A stretch of DNA of 64,000 bases from Clostridia bacterium. Lineage in GTDB: Bacteria; Bacillota; Clostridia; Oscillospirales; Acutalibacteraceae. The notes beneath the pieces are model-generated. The model ran no database searches and was not told the DNA's origin. It was given only the letters and a program-made list of their open reading frames with translations. The position numbers were made by a program, and so were the translations under genes. The DNA lies in NCBI GenBank assembly GCA_017461235.1, contig JAFTYU010000016.1, forward strand, positions 53,290-117,289. Direction: 5' to 3'. Shown piece after piece: positions 16,027-24,432 of the stretch; within the stretch, counting starts at the first letter, position 1; every line of letters begins with the position of its first letter.

Positions 16027-17967
16027 ATGATTAAAATTAAACTTCGTGACGATGTTAAAGAATACGAATGCGGAGTTACACCTGCGGATGTGTGTAAAGA
16101 TATCAGTATGGGTCTTTACAGAAACCTTTGCGCTTGTCTTATAGATGGCGTAAGCGCAGATATACGTACACCAATTACAGAGGACTGTACTCTTGAGCTT
16201 CTCACATTTGACAGCGAAGAAGGTAAACACGCCTTCTGGCACACTGCTTCACATATACTTGCCCAGGCGGTGAAAAGACTTTATCCCGATGCAAAGCTTG
16301 CTATCGGCCCCGCTATTGACAACGGCTTCTATTATGATATAGACTGCGAAACATCTTTCACACCTGAAATGCTGGTGAAAATTGAAGCAGAAATGAAGAA
16401 AATTGTTAAAGAAGATTTACCCATCGAAAAATACGAAATGGCACCGCAGGATGCTGTTGATGAAATGAAAGCCAAGGGCGAAATCTACAAGGTAGAGCTT
16501 ATTGAAGAGCATGCAGGCAAAAACGAGCCCATCAGTTTTTATAAACAGGGTGAGTTTACCGATGTTTGTGCAGGTCCCCATATTCCTTCAACAGGCAGAG
16601 TAAAGGCTTTCAAGCTTACTGCTTGTACAGGTGCATACTGGCGTGGTGACCAGAACAACAAAATGCTTCAGCGCGTTTACGGTACTGCTTTCCCTAAAAA
16701 CGCAGAGCTTGAAGAACACCTTCAGAGAGTTGAAGAAGCAAAAAAACGCGACCACAACAAGCTTGGCAGAGAGCTTGAGATTTTCACAACTGTTGACAGT
16801 ATCGGTCAGGGCCTTCCCATTCTTCTTCCGAAGGGAACATTTATTGTTCAGACACTTCAGAGATTCGTTGAAGATGAAGAAGCAAGAAGAGGTTGGGTTC
16901 GTACAAAGACGCCTCTTATGGCAAAGAGCGACCTTTATAAAATTTCAGGTCACTGGGATCACTATAAAGACGGTATGTTTGTTCTTGGCGATGAAGAAAA
17001 GGATGATGAAGTTTTCGCACTCCGTCCTATGACTTGTCCCTTCCAGTATCAGGCATATCTTAACAGAGCGCGTTCATACCGTGACCTTCCTATGAGATTA
17101 GCGGAAACATCAACTCTTTTCAGAAACGAGTCTTCGGGTGAGATGCATGGTCTTATCCGTGTTCGTCAGTTCACAATTTCCGAGGGACATCTTATGTGCC
17201 TTCCCGAACAGCTCGCTGATGAGTTCAAGCGTTGTCTTGACCTTTGCATATTTATGCTTAAGACTCTCGGTCTTTATGAAGACGTTTCATACCGTTTCTC
17301 ACAGTGGGATCCCGATGATACAGAAAAATACATCGGTACAAAGGAACAGTGGGATGAAGCACAGGGCGTTATGAAAGAGATTCTTGATGATATCGGACTT
17401 AACTACAAGGTCGGTATCGGTGAAGCCGCTTTCTACGGTCCTAAGCTTGATATTCAGATTAAAAACGTTTACGGTAAGGAAGATACTCTTATTACAATAC
17501 AGATTGACCAGATGCTCGCCGAGAAGTTCGGTATGGAGTACGTTGACCGTGACGGTACAAAGAAAAATCCCTACATTATACACAGAACTTCAATCGGTTG
17601 CTATGAAAGAACTCTTGCACTTCTTATTGAAAAATATGCAGGTGCATTCCCCATGTGGTTGGCTCCCGAACAGTTGAGAATCCTTCCTATTTCCGAAAGA
17701 CATCATGATGCTTGCTTCGAACTTAAAGCTAAACTTGAAAACGAAGGCTTCCGAGTAACTGTTGACGACAGAGCAGAAAAGACAGGCTATAAAATCCGTG
17801 AAGCACAGCTTCAGAAAATTCCTTATATGCTCGTTCTCGGCGATAAAGAAATCGAAAACGGTGAAGTTGCCGTGCGTGGCAGAAAAGCCGGTGATATGGG
17901 CACAATGAGCGTTGAGAGCTTCATCGCTATGGCAAAGAAGGAAGTTGATGAAAAAGTAATCAACTGA
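16027..17967 (+). CDS. thrS: Threonine--tRNA ligase
   Basis: A 646-residue class II synthetase attaching threonine to tRNA-Thr. Domain order: TGS (1-62), N2 editing domain with HTASHILAQAV and CAGPHIPSTG (zinc-like editing residues), catalytic core with RPMTCPFQ, MHGLIRVRQFTISEGH and IIHRTSIGCYERTLALLIE, then the anticodon-binding domain from about 540. ATG at 16027 is preferred over 16018: GAAAGG (16012-16017) would be too close to the latter. Controlled by the T-box directly upstream. Confidence 0.96.
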   Translation: MIKIKLRDDVKEYECGVTPADVCKDISMGLYRNLCACLIDGVSADIRTPITEDCTLELLTFDSEEGKHAFWHTASHILAQAVKRLYPDAKLAIGPAIDNGFYYDIDCETSFTPEMLVKIEAEMKKIVKEDLPIEKYEMAPQDAVDEMKAKGEIYKVELIEEHAGKNEPISFYKQGEFTDVCAGPHIPSTGRVKAFKLTACTGAYWRGDQNNKMLQRVYGTAFPKNAELEEHLQRVEEAKKRDHNKLGRELEIFTTVDSIGQGLPILLPKGTFIVQTLQRFVEDEEARRGWVRTKTPLMAKSDLYKISGHWDHYKDGMFVLGDEEKDDEVFALRPMTCPFQYQAYLNRARSYRDLPMRLAETSTLFRNESSGEMHGLIRVRQFTISEGHLMCLPEQLADEFKRCLDLCIFMLKTLGLYEDVSYRFSQWDPDDTEKYIGTKEQWDEAQGVMKEILDDIGLNYKVGIGEAAFYGPKLDIQIKNVYGKEDTLITIQIDQMLAEKFGMEYVDRDGTKKNPYIIHRTSIGCYERTLALLIEKYAGAFPMWLAPEQLRILPISERHHDACFELKAKLENEGFRVTVDDRAEKTGYKIREAQLQKIPYMLVLGDKEIENGEVAVRGRKAGDMGTMSVESFIAMAKKEVDEKVIN

Positions 17968-17974
17968 TAAAAAG

Positions 17975-18020
17975 AAACACACTCTGTTTTAAAGTTAACA
18001 AACAGAGTGTGTTTTCTTTT
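17975..18020. terminator. Bidirectional terminator between thrS and copA
   Basis: Perfect 15-pair stem (17975-17989 with 18000-18014), ten-base loop, A-rich before and T-rich after, so it can end both convergent transcripts. Confidence 0.88.
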
Positions 18021-18028
18021 ATTCTTAT

Positions 18029-18232
18029 TTATACGCTTGCTTCGTAGCCTTCGTCAACGATTGCTTTGATTAAAACTTCATCAGCAATTTCCTTTGTCAG
18101 GATGACGGTTGCGGTGTTTGCTTCGTGGCTTGCCACGGCATTTTCTACACCGTCAATTGCCGTGAGAGCTTTCACAACGTGGGCTTCGCAACGTGGGCAC
18201 ATCATACCTTCAACCTTAATAACTTTTTCCAT
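18029..18232 (-). other. Candidate internal translation start giving free CopZ-like chaperone
   Basis: Inside copA, in frame, ATG at 18232 is preceded by AAAGGAA (18247-18241) at normal Shine-Dalgarno spacing. Initiation here would make a 67-residue protein, MEKVIKVEGMMCPRCEAHVV and onward, the size and sequence type of a stand-alone CopZ copper chaperone. Either copZ was fused to copA by loss of a stop, or both the fusion and the free chaperone are made. The site is visible; its use is inference. Confidence 0.5.
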
Positions 18233-20581
18233 AATATCATTTCCTTTCTTTTTTTCAGGGCTTTTGGTGTTTTCGTTTGTTTTTATATTTTCTTTAATAT
18301 GTTTTGATTTGAAAAATCTTAACCTTAATGCGTTTGTAACAACACAGACAGAACTTAAACTCATTGCAGCTGAACCTATCATAGGACTTAATTTCAGCGC
18401 GAACAAGGGATATAATGCTCCTGCCGCAAGCGGAATACCTGCCGCATTGTAGAAGAATGCCCAGAAAAGATTCATTTTGATGTTTCGCATAACGGCTTTG
18501 CTTAATTCCATAGCTTTTGCAGCATCGGTCAGAGAGCTTTTTATAAGAACAATATCCGCAGACTCTATGGCAATATCCGTGCCTGCGCCGATAGCAATGC
18601 CGACATCGGCTCTCATAAGGGCAGGGGCATCGTTTATACCGTCACCGATAAAGGTGACTTTTTTGCCCGTCTCCTGAAAATGTCTGATATGCTTTTCTTT
18701 GTCGGCAGGTAAAAGCTCCGCTAAAACTTCGTCAACGCCCGCCTGACGTGCGATATAGCTTGCGGCGGATTGGTTGTCGCCTGTGAGCATAACGGTTTTT
18801 TTACCCAGCTTTTTAAAGGCTTTTATGGCTTCAATGCTGTCATCTCTCAATGTGTCGGAAATAGCAATTATGCCTATGATTTTATTATCCTTTGCGAAAA
18901 TCAACGGTGTTTTGCCTTCTGATGCAAGCGTGTCGATTTTATTATTTATATGTGTAAAGCCGATATTATTTTCTTTTAAAAATCTTATATTACCTGCAAT
19001 ATATTTTTCGCCGTTGATAATTCCGCTTACGCCCTTTCCTTCATGGGCGGTGAAATCGTCTGCATCGGAGATGGTAATATTTAAATCATCCGCTTTTTTT
19101 CTTACGGCTTGGGCAAGGGGATGCTCACTGCCTTTTTCGAGAGTGGCGGCCAGTTTTAAAAATTCACTTTGCGTAATTGTTTCATCAAGAACGTCAATGT
19201 CACTAACGCTCATCTGACCCGATGTAACCGTTCCTGTTTTGTCAAGGATTATTATATCCGTATTGCCTAAAGCTTCAAGTGCCGCGGCAGATTTAACAAG
19301 GATACCGTTTTCGGCGGCTTTGCCTGTTCCTGCCATAATTGCAACGGGTGTTGCAAGACCTAAAGCACAGGGGCAGGAAATAACAAGAACAGTTATACCG
19401 AAGCCTATTGCCGTACCTGTATCTGAACCTGTAATCATCCATATAATAAATGTAATAAGGGCAATAGCCATAACAATCGGTACAAAAACACCGCTTACTC
19501 TGTCTGCAAGCCGGGCAATGGGTGCCTTCGATGAACCTGCTTCATCAACGAGTTTTATTATCTGCGATAAGGTTGTGTTTTCGCCGACTTTTGATGCACT
19601 CATACGGAATGTGCCGTTTTTATTGAGCGTGGCGGAAATAATTTCATCGCCGATATGTTTTTCAACAGGAAGACTTTCGCCTGTTACTGCAGATTGGTCA
19701 ACGTATCCTTCACCGTGGGTTACTATACCGTCAACCGCAATTCGTTCACCCGGACGGATTATAAGTTCATCACCTACAGCTACGCTTTCGGCGTCAACCG
19801 TAATCTCTTTTCCGTTGCGTATAACATTAGCTGTTTTAGGGGAGAGATTAACAAGTTTACCAAGAGCATCACTTGTCTTGCCTTTTGAGCGTGTTTCAAG
19901 GTATTTACCTATCGTAACCAGTGTAAGAATCATTGCGCTCGATTCAAAATAAAGCTCGTGCGCATAGTGCGAGTAGGTCTGCATATCACCGCGGGGCGCA
20001 GCGAAAGCCATCATAAGCACCGCAAAAACGCCGTATATGAAAGAGGCGGATGAACCCAAAGCAACGAGCGTATCCATATTAGCCGCGCGCTTTATAAGCC
20101 CCTTAAAGCCCGAAATGAAAAATTTTCGGTTTATTATCATTACGGGGATAGTCAGAAGCATCTGAATCAGGGCGTTTACAAGTGCATTTTCGGTGCCTTC
20201 AAGAAAGGACGGCAAAGGAAGGCGCAGCATACCACCCATGGAAATATACATTAAAATAACAAGAAAAGCTATGGAGCTGATAAGCCGTTTTTTCATGGCT
20301 TTTTCTTTCTCGGCTTCGTCTTTTTTTCGTTCTTCCCATTCGTATGAAAGACCTTTTTTATTACTTTCACCGTATATTGTTGCGCCGTAGCCTATACCGT
20401 TAACGGCGGATATAAAATCCTGTTCGGATAATTTGTTGTCGTCATATTCAACAACCATAGAGCCGTTAAGAAGATTAACGTCCGCTTTTTTTGTGCCGTC
20501 AAGCTTTAAGGCGCATTTTGTAACGTTAGCCTGACAAGCGGCGCAGGTCATACCTGTTATTTTGAATTTTGCTTTTTTCAT
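18029..20581 (-). CDS. copA: Copper-exporting P1B-ATPase with extra C-terminal CopZ-like domain
   Basis: An 850-residue Cu(I)-exporting P-type ATPase. In order: N-terminal metal-binding domain with GMTCAAC, membrane segments, actuator motif TGES, intramembrane CPC metal site (CPCALGL), phosphorylation site DKTGTVTSG, SEHPLAQAV (HP motif), TGDN and GDGINDAPA. After the last membrane pair comes a hydrophilic linker (KENIKTNENTKSPEKKKG) and then a second heavy-metal domain, GMMCPRCEAHV, covering the last 67 residues. A C-terminal placement is unusual. Ten bases downstream of csoR, so co-regulated with it. The fusion is in frame without interruption. Confidence 0.95.
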   Translation of the reverse strand: MKKAKFKITGMTCAACQANVTKCALKLDGTKKADVNLLNGSMVVEYDDNKLSEQDFISAVNGIGYGATIYGESNKKGLSYEWEERKKDEAEKEKAMKKRLISSIAFLVILMYISMGGMLRLPLPSFLEGTENALVNALIQMLLTIPVMIINRKFFISGFKGLIKRAANMDTLVALGSSASFIYGVFAVLMMAFAAPRGDMQTYSHYAHELYFESSAMILTLVTIGKYLETRSKGKTSDALGKLVNLSPKTANVIRNGKEITVDAESVAVGDELIIRPGERIAVDGIVTHGEGYVDQSAVTGESLPVEKHIGDEIISATLNKNGTFRMSASKVGENTTLSQIIKLVDEAGSSKAPIARLADRVSGVFVPIVMAIALITFIIWMITGSDTGTAIGFGITVLVISCPCALGLATPVAIMAGTGKAAENGILVKSAAALEALGNTDIIILDKTGTVTSGQMSVSDIDVLDETITQSEFLKLAATLEKGSEHPLAQAVRKKADDLNITISDADDFTAHEGKGVSGIINGEKYIAGNIRFLKENNIGFTHINNKIDTLASEGKTPLIFAKDNKIIGIIAISDTLRDDSIEAIKAFKKLGKKTVMLTGDNQSAASYIARQAGVDEVLAELLPADKEKHIRHFQETGKKVTFIGDGINDAPALMRADVGIAIGAGTDIAIESADIVLIKSSLTDAAKAMELSKAVMRNIKMNLFWAFFYNAAGIPLAAGALYPLFALKLSPMIGSAAMSLSSVCVVTNALRLRFFKSKHIKENIKTNENTKSPEKKKGNDIMEKVIKVEGMMCPRCEAHVVKALTAIDGVENAVASHEANTATVILTKEIADEVLIKAIVDEGYEASV

Positions 20582-20591
20582 AAGTTTATCA

Positions 20592-20903
20592 TCATTTCAT
20601 TAATTTTTGAAGTGTAACAACGAGTTCATCGATTGTACTGTCATTGCCGTTTTTTATATCATCAGCAACACACGTTCTTATATGGTTTGCGAGCAGCTCC
20701 TTATTAAAGGCGTTGAGTGCCGCATTAACTGCACTGACTTGTATTAAAATATCCGTACAGTAGGTGTCGGTTTCCACCATTTTTTTGATACCCCTTATCT
20801 GACCTTCAATTCTGTTAAGGCGGTTTATAAGTGCTTTATGTTCATCTTCAGAACGTTGTTTTGTTTTGTGATTACAACAAGCTTTATTATCCGTAAGAAA
20901 CAC
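20592..20903 (-). CDS. csoR: Copper-sensing transcriptional repressor CsoR
   Basis: A CsoR/RcnR-family all-helical DNA-binding repressor of about 103 residues, released from DNA by Cu(I). Core: LINRLNRIEGQIRGIKKMVE, then the ligand pattern Cys (TYCTDIL), His (LLANHIRTC) and Cys (same segment), the copper-type C-H-C set. The N-terminus (CCNHKTKQ) adds a Cys pair. The start is uncertain: the GTG at 20903 lies directly against GGAG, which is too close, yet no ATG/GTG/TTG follows before the core. It lies upstream of copA in one operon with a CsoR-like operator in front. Confidence 0.9.
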   Translation of the reverse strand: MFLTDNKACCNHKTKQRSEDEHKALINRLNRIEGQIRGIKKMVETDTYCTDILIQVSAVNAALNAFNKELLANHIRTCVADDIKNGNDSTIDELVVTLQKLMK

Positions 20904-20909
20904 CTCCGA

Positions 20910-20928
20910 TATACCCGTGGGGGGTATA
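20910..20928. promoter_or_regulatory. CsoR operator
   Basis: TATACCC, GTGGG, GGGTATA: the GC-rich pseudo-palindrome typical of CsoR sites, covering the expected transcription start of csoR-copA. Confidence 0.75.
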
Positions 20929-20931
20929 TTT

Positions 20932-20960
20932 ATAATAAACTATCTTCGGGATAATGTCAA
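20932..20960 (-). promoter_or_regulatory. csoR-copA promoter
   Basis: Minus strand TTGACA (20960-20955), 17-base spacer, TATTAT (20937-20932). The start site falls inside the operator, explaining repression. Confidence 0.7.
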
Positions 20961-20967
20961 TAGATTG

Positions 20968-20997
20968 TTGACAAAGGCTTTTTTTATATGTTAACAT
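20968..20997 (+). promoter_or_regulatory. Possible divergent promoter for the NifU-like gene
   Basis: TTGACA (20968-20973), 18-base spacer, TAACAT (20992-20997). The -10 is weak. Confidence 0.4.
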
Positions 20998-21033
20998 TTT
21001 AAAGTGAAATTATGCCGAAAGAGGCGGTTCTTA

Positions 21034-21267
21034 ATGGAAAAATATGTAAGAGAAATACTAGCACCCAAGCTACAGGGTGACGGGGGATGGGTAGAGTTTG
21101 TTTCACTGCGAAACGGTGAACTCACTCTTGTATTCCGCGGTGAATGTTCAAAATGCCTTATACTGCACCGTTGCACCGATTGGATTGAGCAGGAAATAAA
21201 ACGCGATTTAAAGAAAACGGTTAAAGTGAACGCGATACGTAAAAGACCGTATTTTCAGGATGTGTGA
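21034..21267 (+). CDS. Small NifU C-terminal-domain-like iron-sulfur protein
   Basis: A 77-residue protein resembling the NifU C-terminal scaffold domain (Fe-S cluster carrier). The pattern LAPKLQGDGGWVEFV matches the family's L..DGGdvelv, and GECSKCLILHRCTDWIEQEI places a CxxC where the cluster ligands sit. ATG at 21034 is chosen because AGAGG precedes it; an upstream GTG at 21004 would coincide with the transcription start. It ends ten bases before an alpha-mannosidase gene, an odd operon partner. Role as an Fe-S carrier is inferred from the motif. Confidence 0.65.
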   Translation: MEKYVREILAPKLQGDGGWVEFVSLRNGELTLVFRGECSKCLILHRCTDWIEQEIKRDLKKTVKVNAIRKRPYFQDV

Positions 21268-21277
21268 GGTGTAAATT

Positions 21278-24202
21278 ATGGCACATATTAAGGTTGTAAG
21301 GCGTTCAATGCGCCCCGAAGAATGGACAGATTTACGCTTCGGTTGGCTCAAACGCCATATATACGATGAAAAATGGGAAATTGAAAACCTTTTAATACGT
21401 GATGCACGTCAGGTTGATGAGATGCAGTTTGAGTATTATTCGGATGATTATCGTCCGTTGAAAAAAGGGGATATGTATTTTACTCCCGACGGTACGGCTT
21501 TTATAAAAGCGGACGTAAATATACCTGATGAATTGAAGGGTAAACAGTTGTGGTTTTCACTTAAAACTGCGGCGGAGATATGCGTTCAGGTCAACGGAAA
21601 ATATATAGGCGGTGTTGACCCCAACCGCGAAAGAATGCTTTTGTCACCCTACGTTGATGTAAATGATACCTTGTATTTTGAAATGATGGGTTATAACCGC
21701 AGTAAACCTGATGACGAGCGCAACCCTGAGAGCCTTTCCGTGCGCGGTTGCCGTCAGGTTTTTGAAGGTGCATACATTTGCACGGTGAACGATGACGTTC
21801 AGAGCCTTGTTTACGATTTTGAGCTTCTTCTTGATATTGCAAAGAGCGAACTTTTTAATGAAGATTACAGAAATTTTCTTAATAAAGAACTCAATAACGC
21901 AATGAATTTTATTGACTTTGAGAGTGAAGAGCTCACGGGTGTTAAGGATGCGGCACAGTATATAGAAGACGTTATTTACGCTAACGATACATACAAGGGT
22001 AGCGGCGATGTTGCACTTGTGGCACATTCTCACCTTGATATAGCTTATTATTGGCGAAAAATCCACGCTGTTCAAAAGAATCTGCGAACAGTTCTTATAC
22101 AACTCCGACTTATGGACAAATATCCCGAGTTCAGGTATGCCCATACCCAACCTTACGTTTATGAAACTCTCGAAAAATATTATCCCGAGGTTTTTGAAGA
22201 ATTAAAAGAAAAGGTTGCAAAAGGGCAGTTCGAGCCTGTGGGTGCAATGTATGTTGAACCCGACTGTAATGTTCCCGGCGCGGAAAGTCTGATAAGACAG
22301 TGCCTTTACGGCCAGCAGACATACAAGCGTATGTTCGGAAAACGCGTAAACAACGCCTGGCTCCCCGATGTTTTCGGTAACAGCTGGATTCTGCCCCAGA
22401 TACTTAGGAAAAGCGGTGTTGACTATTTTGTTTCAAATAAAATGTCAACCTGGAATGATACCAACAGATTCCCTCATAATAACTTTATATGGCGCGGTAT
22501 TGACGGCAGTGACGTTTATGCCTGTGTTCCGCCTACACACTTTATAACCTGGAATATGCCAAGTCAGATTCAGGAAAACTGGGAGGCATATATTGATAAA
22601 GACAGCGGCGGACAGACGCTTAATATGTTCGGTTACGGGGACGGCGGCTCGGGCTGTACCGAAGAGATGATTGAAATGATGCGCCGTTTCCATAAGCTTT
22701 CCATAATGCCCAAATGCACCCATACGAGCGGTGCAGAGTTCCTTGAAAAGAATCTTAAGGATAACAAAAGCCTTCAGGTGTGGGACGGCGAGCTTTATCT
22801 TGAAATGCATCGTGGTACTTTTACCACAAAAAGCCATATGAAACGTGCTAACCGAAGAATTGAAAATAAATTCAGAACTGCGGAAATGCTCTGTCTGATG
22901 CGCGGTGAAGATAAAAACGAGCTTATTAAAGAGCTTTACAAAAAGTTTCTCGTAACGCAGTTCCACGACATTTTGCCCGGCTCCCATATTCACCCTGTCT
23001 ATGAAGATGCAATGAAAGACTACGCTGAAGTGGAAAAAGCTCTCGATGTGATTATCGGCACAGGAAGCAGATATTTTAACACACTTAACAGAGAACGCAA
23101 GGCATTGACTTTTGTTAAAAATAAAAACGGGACTGCCACTCGCTACGGCGAAAAGGGTAATTGGATTATCCCGAATATGAAAGCTCTCTCGTCTGCAAAG
23201 CTTCGTAAAAAAGATTTCAAGGGTGAATGGTTTAACGTTAACGGTAATACAATAGAGACACCATTTTATATTGCAAAGTTAAATAATGACGGCTCGTTGG
23301 CATCACTTTATGATAAAGAACTTTCAAGAGAATGGGTCAAAGGTGATTTCAACAAGCTTAAAATATACGTTGATTGCCCCGGTAACTACGATGCATGGGA
23401 TATACTTCCGAATTACCGCGAAAAAGAAATATGCGTGGAAGTTAAAGATCCTTTGAATATCTGCGAAAGTGACGGCGAAAGCGTAACCTTTGCCGTAATG
23501 CTTGGTACGGAAAAATCAGCTTGGGAAATGAAAATCAGATTTTTCAGAAGAAGTCGTTCAATTGAAGTGGAAAATAACGTGGATTGGAACGAAAAGCATA
23601 AACTTGCCAAAGCAGAGTTCGATTGCAATATTTTAACAAGAAAAGCCCTTTGCGACACGTCCGCAGGCTTCATAGAGCGTGAAACCCACCGTAACACAAC
23701 CTGGCAACAGGCAAGATTTGAAACCTGTCACCATAAATGGTGTGATATGTCAGAATCAGGCGGGGGTATTGCCCTTGTGAATGACGGCAAGTACGGTGTG
23801 GGCTTCCTTGATAATTCAATGAGTCTTTCGCTCCTTCGTGCAACGGAGCGTCCCGACGTTACATCGGATATAGGAAAGCACAGCTTCTGCTATATGATTG
23901 TGCCGCACCAAGGGGATGCGGTAACGGCTGATATTAACGGCATTGCTCACGAGTATAACATACCCCTTGTAAAAGCGGATTGTGAATGGAGCTTGCCCGT
24001 GTTTGAGCCACTGTATATGCAGGCGGCAAAGAGAAGTGAAGACGGTACAATGACCGTCATAAGGCTCTCGGAGCAGGATGGCAAACGCGGTCAGATAAAA
24101 CTACCCCAAAAAGTAAAACTACTCAATATGCTGGAAGATATTGAAGGTGAAACAGATACAATTGAATATAAGCCATTTGAGATTATAACGATTGGGATAT
24201 AA
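21278..24202 (+). CDS. Alpha-mannosidase, glycoside hydrolase family 38
   Basis: A 974-residue cytoplasmic (no signal peptide) GH38 retaining alpha-mannosidase, zinc dependent. After a beta-rich N-terminal region, the catalytic domain begins ALVAHSHLDIAYYW (metal ligands His and Asp, about residue 250). WLPDVFGNSWILPQI holds the nucleophile (Asp364), and QFHDILPGSHIHPVYEDA is the family's conserved second block near residue 565. The C-terminal half is the usual beta-sandwich. The position in the cytoplasm suggests it trims imported mannosides. Co-transcribed with the NifU-like gene; terminator follows. Confidence 0.92.
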   Translation: MAHIKVVRRSMRPEEWTDLRFGWLKRHIYDEKWEIENLLIRDARQVDEMQFEYYSDDYRPLKKGDMYFTPDGTAFIKADVNIPDELKGKQLWFSLKTAAEICVQVNGKYIGGVDPNRERMLLSPYVDVNDTLYFEMMGYNRSKPDDERNPESLSVRGCRQVFEGAYICTVNDDVQSLVYDFELLLDIAKSELFNEDYRNFLNKELNNAMNFIDFESEELTGVKDAAQYIEDVIYANDTYKGSGDVALVAHSHLDIAYYWRKIHAVQKNLRTVLIQLRLMDKYPEFRYAHTQPYVYETLEKYYPEVFEELKEKVAKGQFEPVGAMYVEPDCNVPGAESLIRQCLYGQQTYKRMFGKRVNNAWLPDVFGNSWILPQILRKSGVDYFVSNKMSTWNDTNRFPHNNFIWRGIDGSDVYACVPPTHFITWNMPSQIQENWEAYIDKDSGGQTLNMFGYGDGGSGCTEEMIEMMRRFHKLSIMPKCTHTSGAEFLEKNLKDNKSLQVWDGELYLEMHRGTFTTKSHMKRANRRIENKFRTAEMLCLMRGEDKNELIKELYKKFLVTQFHDILPGSHIHPVYEDAMKDYAEVEKALDVIIGTGSRYFNTLNRERKALTFVKNKNGTATRYGEKGNWIIPNMKALSSAKLRKKDFKGEWFNVNGNTIETPFYIAKLNNDGSLASLYDKELSREWVKGDFNKLKIYVDCPGNYDAWDILPNYREKEICVEVKDPLNICESDGESVTFAVMLGTEKSAWEMKIRFFRRSRSIEVENNVDWNEKHKLAKAEFDCNILTRKALCDTSAGFIERETHRNTTWQQARFETCHHKWCDMSESGGGIALVNDGKYGVGFLDNSMSLSLLRATERPDVTSDIGKHSFCYMIVPHQGDAVTADINGIAHEYNIPLVKADCEWSLPVFEPLYMQAAKRSEDGTMTVIRLSEQDGKRGQIKLPQKVKLLNMLEDIEGETDTIEYKPFEIITIGI

Positions 24203-24203
24203 C

Positions 24204-24242
24204 AAAAAGTCACTTACCTTGGTGTGGTAAGTGACTTTTTCA
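24204..24242 (+). terminator. Terminator of the alpha-mannosidase operon
   Basis: Stem AAAAAGTCACTTACC with its complement, seven-base loop, T-run; starts just after the stop. Between it and 24432 I see only AT-rich sequence without a convincing promoter. Confidence 0.9.
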
Positions 24243-24432
24243 ATATTAAAAATTTTTATGTCAAAAACTGCCGGTTTTGACACTATATAACAGAGAGTGA
24301 TTTGAAATGAGTTAAAAAACAGAAAAAGGGGCGTTGAAAAATGATTTTTATTTATAAGATCTTTTAGTGTCGGTAATGCCTAAAATGTAATCAATAATTA
24401 CATCATAGAATAAAATTTATGGAGGTAATGTT

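Noticed and set aside
19239-19952. 237-codon open frame opposite copA
   Set aside because: Antisense shadow of a clear P-type ATPase; composition is Ser/Ile/Pro rich with no family features.
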